DNA from: Liriodendron chinense
Lineage: Eukaryota > Streptophyta > Magnoliopsida > Magnoliales > Magnoliaceae
Direction: 5' to 3'
Length of the DNA stretch: 64,000 nt
Assembly: GCA_003013855.2 (NCBI GenBank)
Contig: ML058493.1
Coordinates: 992,001 to 1,056,000 of the forward strand
A program made the translations under genes and the position numbers. Under the pieces are notes generated by a model, which was not told where the DNA came from, did no database searches, and saw only the letters and a program-made list of their open reading frames with translations. Of this stretch, positions 30,744 to 43,712 are shown one piece after another. Numbering within the stretch: the first letter of the stretch is position 1; each line of letters begins with the position of its first letter.

Positions 30744-32625
30744 TGTTGGGGTCCCAAATAGTGGACACTCTCAAAATTAGTCAAGTAACGATATAACTCT
30801 GAAGGAATCACGCGAAGAACGCCTTCCGGTGCACGCAAAACAGAAGTGTACGTGACTTCCCTAGACTTGGCCAAAATTCCCTAGTGGGCCCCGCCGATCA
30901 CCATGTTCGGAACCGCCCGGAAATGGACCCGCGACTCCATCACTATTCATGATGAACAACGAAACGGGCCCCGCAAACCCTCCGAAAATCAAAACCCAAT
31001 CGGTGGAGCCCACATTTACGTGTCCAACGCACCCTAAAATCCGAACAACCCACGCATCCAACACACCCTTAAAAACAGCACGTTGGCCCGCCATTCGCGA
31101 AGGCCCACGCATCCAACGCACCCTGAAAGCTGATCAACGCACCCCACAATCAATGGACGGTTAAGAGATGGGTTCCAGGTGCGTGGAGCTTCACGCACCC
31201 GGCAAATAACCCCACGCACCCGTATGATTTTCATACACTTGCAATCAAATAAACAGGTGCGTTGCGGACATTTGACGGATGCGTGATACGTGGCAGCTTC
31301 CTATTGGCCGACTTCGCCTATAAATACCCCTCGACCCGCTCATTTACACACGACAGAAACAAGAGGGAGAGCCGTCGCTGCCGGAAACCCAAAAATCCCC
31401 GCCGGAATCCTCGTCGGAACACCTCTCCGTCCATCGGAATCTTATTTTCGGGCGCGGATACGTTACTACAGGTCTGGATTTCATATATTTAAAACGCACC
31501 TGTAAAAAGGCCTCACGCATCCAAAAGGACCCCACGCATCCGTCAATTCAGGCCCCACGTGTCCATAAATTCAGCAACAATCAAATTTGGCATAATGAAC
31601 CTACGCATCCTGAATATACACCAACGCACCCCAAAATTCGTCTCAAAATCGACATTGAATTGACAGGTGCGTGGAGCCCCACGCACCCGTAAATCAAGTC
31701 TCACGCACCCAGAAATCAGCCAATCGCAGAACATGTTAGCAGGTGCACCGGGCTCAATTTTGAGTATTTTCAAGGACTGCTGGAGCCGGTCTTGGGTATT
31801 TCAAGCATTCCGGACGCAATGGCACGGCCAAATGAACGTTTCGAGAACTCTAAATGAGCAGAATCAAGCATCTTCAAGACTTAACCCTACTCGACGCAAT
31901 GAACGGGATAACTTCCCGGAAAGGAGTCGCCAACATCCAGAGTTATGCAGATATGCTGATATTTATGTTCACTGAAAAGGCATGATCCGATTTGTGCCAA
32001 AAGCTAGACCAGCAGGGCCTTGATTACCACAATGAACCGTGCTGAAGAGTTTTTCGATTCTCTACAAACCAATTACTCAACTGCCACAACACAACAGTCG
32101 ATGCCCTACCCATCTAGACGGTATCCGCCGGTTAGACTGCGCAGGTACACACAACTGTAGAATGGACTTCCCGAGGTCACCTGTCCCTACATTGACAGGC
32201 GCGGGCCCAGAGTTGTCTATCTCGGTAATAAACCCTGACAGTTTCAACCCGGGTATTCCGCCAAAATATGGGACATAGACATCCGACTAATACAAAGGTG
32301 GTTCAGTACACAGCAGAACAAATACAGGCCCCATGGCCACAAACTCTAAAACCATAGTCCCTGCTGACTAGCCTTTTGCCTTCTAATCAAAGGTCATCGA
32401 TCATTCGATGTAATTAAGGGTCCGTGCCAGACCACGGCCTGGAATGTACAAGATCTCAGAATCTCTGGAATAAAATTCGCCTTGCGATATCTCTTCTCTT
32501 GTGTACTTTTGTGAATGCTTGTGATTGTTTATGAACGTGTCCATTATTCAGAACCCCAGAGCAACAAAACACTACATTTCAAGGAAAATGTCCCTTTTGG
32601 AGTTCATTTTTTCCTAGTTCTAATA
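30744..32625 (+). repeat. 3' LTR of Element 2
   Basis: Colinear with 14846-16744 over its whole length, lacking 17 bp near 30957. TATA box at 31319-31326. Ends TTCTAATA where the 5' copy has TTCTAACA, then AAAGG. Confidence 0.92.
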
Positions 32626-33006
32626 AAAAGGTTTTCAATAAACTACCTTATTAATCAATCAAAGTAATTTTCATTACAATATTACCTTCAATGAGATTTT
32701 TTTTTAAATTTGGCCTACCTGCAAAGGGTTACGCCTCGGGTGGGCCCCATTGGGATGTTTATGTGAAATCCACCCTAACCACAAGGTGTGTCATCACGGT
32801 TAGGCCCAGGGCCCAAAACCCAGCTCCATTTGTAATTAAGGTGCAACATGATTAGAAACAGTGTACAAGGTGACACTCACCCTCTTAAATATTTCACTTG
32901 GTGTGGCCCACCTGAATCACACATTGACTTGATTTTTGGGCCCAAGCCTAAATTGTGGTGTGACATTTATGGTTGGAATGAATTTTATATAATAATAATA
33001 ATCAGA

Positions 33007-33547
33007 AAGGTACTATGTGCTCGACCTCATGGGAAGTTCCCATAAGGTCAAGCTGTGTGGGCCCCACTGTGATATGTGATGGGCATCCACACCATCAGCC
33101 AGATGCACCATTCTGTGATGGGCCATGGGCATAAATCTCAGGACAATTCATGACTTGGGTGGACCACACCATAGACAACAATTAAGAGTGGACATCCACC
33201 CATTGAAACCTTTATGATCGTTTATAAGATCAACTGAGATGTGGTTAAGAAATCCAGATCATCCACTGTGCGTGTCACACTTAAAAAAGAGGTCACACCA
33301 AGTTTCAACCGTATCCAAAACTCATGTAAGCCCCCAACAAGTGCTTTTAGATGTTGTAGGCATGATTTTACACTCTTTCAATTGGTATGGCCTACTTGAG
33401 TTCCAGATATAGCAGATTTTTGGGATATCCCATAACCAATAGGGGACCCAATGAATGCATGGTGTGGATGCCAATCACACATCACAGTGGGGCCCACACT
33501 GCTCAACCTCATGGAAACTTCCCGTGAGGTCGAGTGCATAGTACCTT
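33007..33547. mobile_element. Fold-back MITE (terminal repeat AAGGTACTATG...)
   Basis: The left end reads AAGGTACTATGTGCTCGACC and continues through a GTGGGCCCCACTGTGATATG block; the right end is the inverse (CGAGTGCATAGTACCTT). Terminal repeats extend for about 70 bp. No coding capacity. The right side abuts a (TA)n run (33544-33566). The TSD was not resolved. Confidence 0.75.
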
Positions 33548-33559
33548 ATATATATATAT

Positions 33560-35077
33560 ATATATATGGTCAGATTTGATCAACAGATTATGGTGAGCCC
33601 TGAAAAAGTAAGGGAAAAATGCAGATTTTCAATTAATATTTAAAATGAAAAATTAGGAGAGGCCCATCCTTGACTTTCGGATAAGGCCAACTTGATGTGT
33701 ATGTAAGACCCACTCTGATCATTAGATGTGTAATCCCACTCTCGACCCAAGGCCAAAAATCAAGCCGACATGTGATTCAGGTGGGTCACACCAAAGGAAA
33801 CAGGTGGGAGAGATGTCTCCACTTGATTTTTATAGGTCCCATCGTAATGATTATATGAACTCCACTCATTTTGGCCCAAAAATTAGGCCCATCCGTGATT
33901 CGGGTTGGCTACACCAAGGGAAACAATTTGGAGAGTGACTAGTGTTGCTCAATTGTGTGGTCCACTTGAATCATGGATGGGACTGATTTTTGAGCCCTAG
34001 GCCTAACATGGGGTGACTCACTTAGTGTACAGGGTAGATTTCACCAAAAAAAAAAAAATCACAATGGGCCTGATGATAATTACTTCCACTAATGAGGTTG
34101 CTTAGTGAAATCCACTTTAAAAAATGTAGTAGAATGTAAATTTTATAATAATTTATAACACGATTTTATAAATTTATATAATATCTAATATAGCTTTTTT
34201 GTTTTTTAGTACAAAAATCTCATGAACGTTTCATTTTACCAAATAATGACTTGGCGAACTTAAATAAAAAAAGGTTCTTTTGGAGTTGAAAATACCCAAA
34301 TGCCATCATTTCTTCTCTAACAAGTGGTAAAGTGGAGAATCCTGGGACCAACATCCAAACAGATGCACTCCACCTTGGCGATTAGATTAAAGAATCGTGT
34401 TGATCTGTTAATCAAATGGGTTATGCATGAATTTGGATTTTTTTCTTGGGTGGTGCATATTGCTTTTATGGTGTGGCCCACGTGATTTTGGGATTTGCCT
34501 AAGTTTTGGTTATTTTGATCATCATGTTAAGCTGCATTCGTTGGATGGTTTGGATGTCACACATGCACCTCAAAACATAGAGGTTACACATTTTAGACAA
34601 GGCTCTAGTGCACCCACCTATGATAACAGTAAATCATAGGATAGGAGGGGTATGCCATGGATTATGCATGGTCCATCTATCATCCTAATTACACCATCAC
34701 AACCATTGGAATAAGTCGAGCAAAATGGCTAGTGATAGCATTTAGACTGTTACCAACCATTTTGGATGCCCTTATTGAGCGGTTGTGGCCATCTAATCAG
34801 GCCATTCAATATTTAAAAAGAAAAATTAAGCAAAATACAAATTTTCAATTAATATTTAAAATGAAAAATTAGGGAGGTCCATCCTTAATTTTTATAGGGC
34901 CACCTTAATGTGTACGTGAAACCCACCCGGCCTAAAAATCAGGCTGACTTGGGATTCAAGTGGGTCACATCAAAGGAAACACCTAAGAGAAATGTTTATA
35001 TATGCTTGATTTTTACAAGTCCCACCATATTGATTATATGAAGTTCACTTATTGGGGCCCAAAAATTAGGCCTATCC
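33560..35077. repeat. Diverged repeat unit, copy 1 and start of copy 2
   Basis: Unit 1 (33630-34815) and unit 2 (34845-35077, continued at 37083-38080) share TTTTCAATTAATATTTAAAA, GGTGGGTCACACCAAAGGAA, ATCACAATGGGCCTG-type and GGATGCCCTTAT blocks in the same order. This is a tandem duplication of about 1.2 kb. No gene is seen; short frames are not conserved between copies. Confidence 0.6.
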
Positions 35078-37082
35078 TGAAATTGCGTAGGTAGTCTAAC
35101 ACGACACCTTAACATGCTTTGCATTGCGGAAGCTTTGAGGAGCTACTAGAACTACAGCTAAGTCGTAAGGGGGGGGGGGATGATTAGGACCTTTTGAAAA
35201 CTCTTACCTAATTTAAACTAATTAGCAATTAAACTAATTAAGCAAGCAACGCTTAACTTCCAAGCTTAAGTGGGTCCAATCACATAGGCTACAAATGATG
35301 GAAACAAAAAGCAACTAGCCTATTAGTGAAAATGCATATTGCGTGTGAATCTACCTAGCAAGTGCATAGCATACAATTCATCCAAGAAATCATATAATTC
35401 ATCAATTAAAAGACAATGCATGAATGGAAATAAGCTCAAGCAACAATTACAAACACAAGCATGTATAGTGGTTCGGTTTCTCTACTCTACTCTCAGTTGT
35501 CGTACCCAACTCATGAGTACACCAGATTTCATTAAACGGAGGTTTTAGATTAGGTTAACCTCTCAACCTTTACCGGAGGTTTTTATAACAGGTTCACCTC
35601 TCAACTTGAATGAAAGTTTACCAAGTTCACCTCTCAACCTACACGTATGCACCCGTGCTAGTGGAACACATACACACTCGTGTCGGTGGCTCGCCTTGGA
35701 GACTTGATTTAGGCCCAATAAACATGCTAAGGTCCTACATAAGAACTTGAATTTAGGCCCAACAAATGTGACAATGTTCTATACAAGAACCTCACATGCA
35801 CTCCCACCAAAAGCTCCCATTGGAGACTTGATTTAGGCCTAATGAGCCAAGATCCTACTAAAGAACCTGGTGTAAGTTTAGGTCACAAACCCTCACACTC
35901 TAACCTACTAAAGAAAAGAGTGCAAAATGACTCCTACAATTAACAACTTACTTGTCGAATTAAGCCCCTTTTGTAGCGCCTTCTTGGGTTGCTTCTTCTC
36001 GTTCTCCCATGCTTGAATCACCTCCCAATGTGCTCCCCTCGATCAATGATGCCAATGCTTTGCCAAGGCTTCAGCTCCACCGATCAATCGCCTTACATAT
36101 GATCTTCTTAGAGATGACCAAGGTGATGGGACATTGGTTAATTCTCTACAACTAATATGATTTGGTTGCATAGAGGAATTCACCTAGAAAGATCTAATAG
36201 CAGAGAGGTTTAGACTAAGGTTTTACTTATAGTTGACGTACATAAACTTCTAGAGATCAAGAAGGAACAAATTCATCTTCATTTAAGCTTTGAATACTCC
36301 AACATGTGATTAATCACAAGGAAGATGACTTGATTGGATTAGGATTAAAGCCTAATAGTAGTTGCAATATGAGTGGATTCTAATGCACTAAAACCCCTCT
36401 CTTAAGCCCAAGAATTGAGCCCCATTCTTATATAGATAAAGCTTCAACAGGTTGAAAAACGGCAACCAATGGCTCTTTGTTGATGAATCGACTCAACCTG
36501 TCAATCGGTCGATTGCATTCCCGTAATAGGTCAACAAGTTTCAATTCAGTTTGGATTTAATTCGGTCAGTCAACACATGCTGTCGATCAATCAATACTTC
36601 TTGTCAATTGATCGATGGATCAATCGATCAGCCGATTTTAGGCTAGAGCTTGCTGGACACATTTGCACTCTAGTGATCGGTTGCCTCGGATCTGTCGATT
36701 GATCGATAACTTCTGTCAATCGGTCAATCGACAAGCCAACAACGCAACCAAGCTTAGCTGTTTTTGGAAAAATCTTTACAGCTGCTTGGTGCCTCTCAAG
36801 ACTTACATATTAGGGTTCTTTTAGAACTCCTAAGGCTATTAAAATATGACTAGTGGTTTACCTATGGGTATAGGTCATCTTAGAGGCTAAGGTTATTTTG
36901 GTTCTAATAGGTTAGGGTCACCAATGTATCTCTAATTTACATGTATTTTCTTCCTTGATGTTTCTTGTCCACTTAAATCTTCGATCTTCATATTGTCACG
37001 GCTCAACTAACATTACAACACATGAATGCACTTGATTGACAAATAAGGTGCACTTGTATACCACGAAAAAAGTGCACTAGCA
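35078..37082 (+). mobile_element. Solo LTR (family S, copy B), 2.0 kb
   Basis: Starts TGAAATTGCG and ends GTGCACTAGCA. It is flanked by TATCC (35073-35077) and CATCC (37083-37087), a 5-bp target duplication with one transition. Its removal rejoins the second copy of the surrounding repeat unit exactly where copy 1 is continuous (CCATCCGTGATTC). It has the poly-G run and TGATTAGGACCTTTT phrase at 35169-35196. Its right two-thirds match 1-1917. Confidence 0.75.
36480..36740. repeat. Array of TCGATCGAT/TGTCAATCG palindromic motifs in LTR copy B
   Basis: Repeated overlapping self-complementary words (AATCGGTCGATTG, GTCGATCAATCAAT, TCAATTGATCGATGG, GTCGATTGATCGATAA, TCAATCGGTCAATCG) occupy the position that GACCGGTC words hold in copy A, between the conserved block ATTGAGCC...AAACGGC and the conserved 3' part. 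Confidence 0.7.
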
Positions 37083-38080
37083 CATCCACGATTCAGGTGG
37101 GCTACACCAAGGGAAATAATTTAGAGAGTGACATTACCTTATACATTGTTTCCAATTGTGTGGTCCACTTGAATCATTGATAGGACTGATTTTTTAGTCC
37201 TACACCTAACATGGGTGACTCCCAAGTGGACATGGTGGATTTCACAAAAAAGCATCACAGTCGGGCTTGTCAATCCACTAACTCCTTTACTTGCATCATC
37301 CGACAGGAATTACCCTTGATAATTCTATCAAAGGTACTGTGATGATAATTACTTACATTAATGAAGCATCTTAGTCAAAACCACTTTAAAAAAGTAGCAG
37401 GAGTGTAAATTTTATATTAAGTGAGTAGCTTTTTATAAAATTCTACCTTATCTCATGTAGCTTTCTTACTTTTAGTGCAAAATATCCTGTGAATGAATGT
37501 TGATTTTACTGAATAATACCTTGATGAACTTAAATTCAAAAAGGTGCTTTTAGAGTTGGAAAATCGAAATGTCATCATTTCTTCTCTAACAAGTTGTAAA
37601 GGGGAGAATTATGGGGCCCATCTACTTTGTCTTTAACATCCTACCATCTAAATAGATGACTCTACCTTGACAATTAGATTAAACAATCATGTCGATCCCT
37701 TAATTAAATGGGATATACATGAAGTTGGATTTTTTTTTGGGTGGTGCATAGTGCTTTTATGTTGTGGCCCACATGATTTGAGGATCGGCCTAAGTTTTAG
37801 TTATTGTGATCATCATGTTAGGCTGAATTGGTTGGACGATTTGGATGTCATGCACGCTCCAAAGTAAGGATGTTACCCATTTTAGAGAAAATTCTTATGC
37901 AAGGCTCTAGGGCACCCAAGTATGATAATAGTAAACCATGGGATAGGAGGGGTATCCCATGGATTATGCATGGCCCACTGTTATCCAAATTAGATGATCA
38001 CAACTATTGGAATAAGTTCAACAAATGGCTAATGAGACCATTTTGGATGCCCTTATAGAACGGTTGTGGCCACTAATCGG
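37083..38080. repeat. Remainder of diverged repeat unit copy 2
   Basis: Continues the second unit after the solo LTR, for example CAAGGCTCTAGGGCACCCAA (37896) against CAAGGCTCTAGTGCACCCAC (34599), and both units end with TTTTGGATGCCCTTAT...GGTTGTGGCC. No gene. Confidence 0.6.
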
Positions 38081-40028
38081 GGTAATTTTTTAGCCATGTT
38101 TTATCCACTGGGGAAAAACTTCCATCTCACAATTGTTGTGACCATTGATTGCCCACATATAGAAATATGGCATTTGTGCGAGATCCAGATCGTTTAGTAC
38201 ATTGATTCCACTAATTATGTCACATGGCTCTGAAATTAGCTGATTCATTTGTTGTTGTTCAATTCAGAACGTGATCATACATATTATGAATTACCCAAAT
38301 TTGGTCAAACGTGTGCAATTAGGAATAGTGTTAGGTGTGCCAAAGTCGTACTCAACTCGAATCAATTAAACTTTTGTGACCCAGGCACCAAACTTGCCTA
38401 ATTAGGACCCTGTTAAGGTTGGCCTGACTATTCAACTATCAATTGTTACAACCATTAGGGGATTTTAGAAGGGGAGGGTTAGTCCTTCAAGATAGAGTCG
38501 TTTTGCCTTTGAACTAATGACTTTTCTTTTAATGGTGATAGCATATCAGATTTCTCAGTAAAGCAATAATGATTGAACAAAATTAAAATTAAGGCTAAAT
38601 TGTCAATTTTATTAATTCAAATATGGAAGCAATACAATTAACAAGAAGAAAAATAAAAGTAAGCAGAGTAAAAAATATAGAAGCAATATAATTAACGTCT
38701 CTTGATGGCCTACCCCATTCACCTCAAGGCATTGAACGGTCCGAATCAAATTACCTCTTTCGTTTAACCATTCAAATAGGTAATGATTTAAAGTATGTAG
38801 GAGGGATTTGACCCCTGACACTAATATGTCATTTAGACAAACCAAATCTCCAATTCTCTTGATTTCGATTATCATGTAGAAAAGACTTGATAAAAGTTTA
38901 GTCATCCCTTTATGATTCGATTCTAAGACTGTATTTGGATTATCTTGAATGTCGATTCGACCTCTTGCCCTTCAGAATCTTCTGGATCGCTATTGGTTTT
39001 CCGTATACCTTTGGAAAATTTCTCATTTTAGAAGGATTGTGAGAGACGATCTTACAAATGAGATTATATCCAGTTATGAGATAGGATACGCTCGCTCGGC
39101 GAGTCTTTTATAAATATGCTACGCACGTTGCCTCATTTAATGGCCATGTTAAATGTGACTACGTGGCATATGATAATTCATTTCTTTAGAAGGGCTCGAT
39201 AAGAGTTTGTACCATTACATTAATGACAAAGGAAGATTAAGGGTACTTTAAATGCAAATATAAATTCTACATGCCAAACCAAAAATGAGTGTAAACAGGA
39301 ATATAAAAGAGAGTTTGTTTATTATTCGAAGAGGTTTGCAAACGCTCATTTTCTACTTTGTGAACTTTCATTTTGACTTGGTTTACTCATGGCTACACAT
39401 CAAGTGCATTCTGAAGCTAATCAACGGTCCAAATCGGTTGATTGGAATATATTCATGTCCATGTACAAGTAGAAATTCTAAAGCTGATAAGACAGTAATC
39501 ATGAGCACTAACAAGCGGCTGTCACAATCAACCCAGAGGGTAAGGGGAGTTATTTGATACTCTGATAAAGTATGACACTTGATACACATGTACTTATAAA
39601 TTGTACAGGGGTCATACATTAACTCAAATTAAACGGCTAACTTGTGAAGCTCACTACTGTCTCTAGTCACAGTATCAAAAACAAATTGGTTGAAATATGC
39701 AGGCCTCTTATCGGTGGACACTGGTTTCTTCAAACAGTACCATTGGTACTTTTTCATTCTTAGCCGTCAAAAACATGTCCACCGATCAACGGTCAATAAT
39801 AAAGTAAGCATAACTTAAAGGCTCATGATACAACTAAAATGGATGACTCTCTTATGCCACATGCAATTTCTAAGCGCCTGCATATCATCGGTTATGCTCT
39901 GCCAGAGTATCGAAGTTCTTGTCTATTCCAAGTCGATCGTGCAAACTCGTTCAATCATATTTTATTGGCGCCATACAATGTTCTGATGAAAGAAGAAAGA
40001 AGGAAGTGGGACTGATGTAAAGGACGGA
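38081..40028. other. Intergenic, no gene recognised
   Basis: AT-rich non-coding DNA. A block at about 39550-39660 (TATGACACTTGATACACATG...CATACATTAACTCAAATTAAAC) is the inverse of about 43120-43220 (TTTAACCTGAGTTAATGTATG...CGTATCAAGTGTCACC), so a small dispersed repeat is present in both places in opposite orientation. Confidence 0.45.
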
Positions 40029-40494
40029 TTACGTACTAAGTAAACTCTATGGGACCCACCATGATTTATATGTCTTATCCACTCCGTCCATCCCTTTTAT
40101 CAGTTCATTTTAGGGCATCAGCCCAAAATCGAAGGATATCCAAATCTCAAGTCGACCACACCACAGGAAACAGTGGGAATTGATCTGCTACTATTGAAAA
40201 CTTCTTAGGGGCTAAAGAAGTTTTGGATGAAGCTGATATTTGCGTTGTCCCTTCATCCATGTCTGTGTGACTTATGAACAAGTTGGATCGAAAATAAACA
40301 TCACTGTGAGCCCTAGGAAGGTTACAACGGTGGATGTCATGATTACCACTGTTTCCTGTGGTGTGCTCCAATTTAAATTTGGATATACTTCAATTTTGTG
40401 CTCATGCCTTAAAATGATCTGGTGAAACGGATGGACGGCATGGATAAGACAAATACATCACTGATGGCCTCCACAGGGTATACTTGTTACGCTA
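40029..40494. mobile_element. Fold-back MITE of the GGGCCCACC/TCCACTCCGTCC family
   Basis: Left arm reads ACTCTATGGGACCCACCATG, TTATCCACTCCGTCCATCCC, CATTTTAGGGCATCAGCC; right arm is the inverse (ATCATTTTAAGGCATGAGC..., GGACGGCATGGATAAG, CATCACTGATGGCC). Near-complete internal symmetry, no ORF. Confidence 0.7.
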
Positions 40495-40609
40495 TAGCAT
40501 ACTGAGTGACTCAGTCCGCAATCCCCGTCCGTTGGAAAGGGAATCTCCGGCTTCACCGCTGCTTGCTAGGCCGCACGTTCAAAGTAGTGGGCCTCACCTA
40601 CACCTTTTC

Positions 40610-41154
40610 GGGAGCGAATTAGGTGTTACCCCGGGAACAGCTTAGTGGGGGTTACCCGAACAGCCTACCGTGTGTCCCACATGGATAGTATTTTGTATAT
40701 CCACGCCGTTCATCCGTTTCTACAGCCCATTTTAGAATTGTATGCCAAAAATTATACAAATCCAAATCTCAAGTGGACCATACAACTGGAAACAGTCTTG
40801 ATTGGGTGCCCACCATTAAAAATTCCAAAGAGCCCATCTTAACGTTTTGGTAATTTTTATTTGCAATCCAAGCTCTTGATAATGTCAAGAAGTTCTGGAT
40901 GAAGGAAAATTTAAATATCAGCTTGATGGAAAACTTTTGTGGTCGCAAAATACTTTTAATGATTATTCATCACTCTTTCTATTAGTATGGTCCACCTGAG
41001 ATTTAGATCTTCTTATAGGTTTGGATCCCGTCCTAAAATTATTTTTAAAGACAGATGGACGGCATGGATATACAAAAAATACATTAAGGTAGGCCCCACA
41101 CGGTAGGCGTAACACCCACTAAGGTGTTACCAGGGTAACAACTAATTCGCTCCC
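40610..41154. mobile_element. MITE with GGGAGCGAATTAG termini
   Basis: Terminal inverted repeats begin GGGAGCGAATTAGGTGTTAC and end GTAACAACTAATTCGCTCCC; inner arms hold GCTTAGTGGGGGTTACCC and its inverse. Flanks ACCTTTTC and TTTCTTCG resemble each other as an 8-bp duplication would, but imperfectly. The core has the ATCCAAATCTCAAGTGGACC motif of the larger family. A second copy is at 47515-48059. Confidence 0.75.
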
Positions 41155-41821
41155 TTTCTTCGTGGCCGCACTACCTGTCTCCATCAGCTTGAAAGCGATT
41201 GGGAATAATAGTAGTTGGGAAATTCCCAAAATGCCCTTATGTAGTCCCTAGCTCTTTGTTGGAACTGGGCTTGGATACGGATCTGTGATCTAATTGAGGC
41301 TCACTATCTGGGCCACGGCCCGATATTACGGCAAATTACTTATTGGGCCTGACCTGGGCATAGGTCTACCTAAGGCCTTGATGGTGGCTAGGCCCAATGA
41401 CCCACTTGATTTTACACCGTTGAGTTGTTTGGTATGGTGGTCAATGGACTGGATCTGGGCCAACCAAATTCAAACTTTCAAATGGAGCTGTTGCAACAGG
41501 CCTAGCATTACTGTTAATACCCGGGGACAAATTGAGGCCCAGCCTGTTGATGGCCCTAGTAATTGACTAGTGGGCCAGTTTAAGCCTGGCCTCATTACTT
41601 AGCTCGTCAGCTTGGCTGGCTTGGAGGGGCTAGTCTTAGATCATGGTTTGTACCTATATACATCAGCCCATCCCAATTAGGACTCCACTGAACCCATGTG
41701 TAGCCAATGGACCCGACCCAACTTTTAAGGGTCCCATCCAATTAGAAATTGGGTCAGGTCTAGGTCCACCATTTTAAGATCCGGTTAACAATGGACTCGG
41801 ATTGCCTCCTGCCCCGTCTGG

Positions 41822-42162
41822 ATGGATTACTGTTCGGGCAGACCTGCAGAGGGGCCCACCGTGATGTATCCGTTTATCCACTCCGTCCATCCATTTTATA
41901 AGATCGCTTTAAGGGATTACTTTAAAAAGGAGAAAGATCCAACGCTCAAGTGGGCCACACCAAATAGTGATCGGAACCCGGTGACGTCATAGTGATAACG
42001 TCACCAAGTTCCGCTCACTATTTGGTGTGGCCCACTTGAGCGTTGGATCTACCTCATTTTCGGGCCCATATCTTATCATGATCTTATAAATGGATGAATG
42101 GAGTGGATAAACGGATATATCATGGTGGGCCCCTCCACAAGTCTACCCGGATGGTAATCCGA
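41822..42162. mobile_element. Near-perfect fold-back MITE (about 340 bp)
   Basis: The two arms are inverse copies with few mismatches: GGGGCCCACCGTGATGTATC, CGTTTATCCACTCCGTCC, CAACGCTCAAGTGGGCCACA on the left and their complements on the right, meeting at a short loop near 41994 between GGTGACGTCAT and AACGTCACC. A transcript would form a long hairpin. Confidence 0.85.
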
Positions 42163-43280
42163 CCGAGCTGGGGTAGGACACAATCCGCGTCCGTTAACAA
42201 TGGGGTCCAGTCAAGTAATGTTGTTTATTAGGGAGCATGGAAAGTACAATGCATGTGGAGAGTGTGAGGGGGAGGGGAGAAGAAAAGGCAGAGAGAATCA
42301 AGGAAAAGGGTACAATTACACAAAGAGAAAAAGAGATGGGCATTAAAATGATTTCAATGGTTAATATCGTCCGTATTTCTTTAGTTGTAATTGATCTACT
42401 CAAGTTATGAATTTACTTTAATAAGATTGATGTCCCACCACAGACACAGAAAGCATAAGAGATGTATAAAGCAGATGTCACATAATCATCACGATGGGCT
42501 TGACCCTATTAGGAACCCAGGTCCAAGTCGGGTATTAGCAAACTCAGGTACTAGAAACAAGAACCGGACCAGGAAGGACCCGAACCCGACTGGGTAGACT
42601 TGCCTACGTATGAGTAATCATCAAGGCCAAGTGGCCCAAGTCCTAACCTTTCCTTGTGACATCCCGCGGGACCACCAAATAACATGTGGGATTAATGGCC
42701 GTTGGACGGTGGGGCCTTCGTGTCTCACATCGGAGCTCTTGCAACACCTGTGATTGGCACTTCTTTTGATCAGTAAGCTTTTGACCACATCATTTTTCAT
42801 CCTCATCCTGCTGAAAAGAAACTTTTCTACTCTGGCAGACCGTGATGGATGATACGCGGGCCCATGGAAATTAATTTAGAAATAGTGTACCTGGCGTACA
42901 CGTAATTCAAATCACGCTGTCCAGATTGCGAGTCCCAGTTTAGATGTTTCATGAACCAAAAGTTACACTTCTTTGATTGTTTGACTATCTGGTAGGTGGA
43001 CATTTATTGGACGGTTAAAAATGAAAAGACAAAAAACCCAATGGTCCTATTTAACAAAAAAGCAAAAAAAAGCTCAATAATTCTGATTTTGGGACTGTGA
43101 TTCAGCACCAGTGGAGTTTACAGCGTAGCAGTTTAACCTGAGTTAATGTATGCCACGTGTAAGATTTTCTTAGTATAAAGCGTATCAAGTGTCACCTCAG
43201 CCAAAGTATCTAATAATTGCCCCATGCTAGGCGAGAATGATCACCGACTATAGCACCTTTTATGCCAGAATGCCGAAGCT

Positions 43281-43712
43281 AGGTAGGCCACTGTGGTGTT
43301 TGTGAGAAATCCACCCCGTCCATCCGTTTTTCCGGCTCATGTTAGGGCTTGAGCCCAAAAATGAAGCAGACCCAAAATTCAAGTGGGCCACATGACAGGA
43401 AAAAGACGGGAAGGAAAATGCCTGCCATTGAAACCTTTCGGAAGTCGACTGTGCTGTTTATATGCCATCCAAACCATTCATAAGGTCATTCTCACTGGGA
43501 TGAACTGCACTAAAAACATATTAGCCTAATCCAGAATTTCTGTAGCCCTACAAATGTTTCAATTGTGGATATTTAATCCTGACTGTTTCTTCTCATGTGT
43601 CTCACTTTAATTTTGGGTCTGCCTCGTTTTTGAGCTCATGCCCTAACAGTATCAGGAAAAATGGATGAACGGGTTGGATTTCTCATAAACATCACAGTGG
43701 GCCCCCTCATAG
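43281..43712. mobile_element. Fold-back MITE of the same family
   Basis: Left GGCCACTGTGGTGTTTGTG, ATCCACCCCGTCCATCCG, ATTCAAGTGGGCCACAT; right arm inverse (ATTTTGGGTCTGCCTCG, GGATTTCTCATAAACATC, CAGTGGGCCCCCTC). No ORF. Confidence 0.65.

Larger units (their letters stand above)
14846..32625 (+). mobile_element. Element 2: Ty3/gypsy retrotransposon, Tat/Ogre-like, 17.8 kb
   Basis: Two LTRs of 1899 and 1882 bp (TGTTGGGG...CTAACA, with CTAATA in the 3' copy) enclose a primer binding site, a gag-pol reading frame with the Tat-type double RNase H, about 5.3 kb of antisense genes, a hairpin-motif array and a polypurine tract. AAAGG occurs on both sides (14841-14845 and 32627-32631), the likely 5-bp target duplication. 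The LTRs differ by one 17-bp deletion and by roughly 2% substitutions, mostly transitions, so insertion is fairly recent. Large size fits the Ogre/Tat group. Confidence 0.92.

Noticed and set aside
38612..38905. 97-codon minus frame with hydrophobic end
   Set aside because: Poly-Leu/Phe end is read from A/T-rich low-complexity DNA; no homology or gene context.
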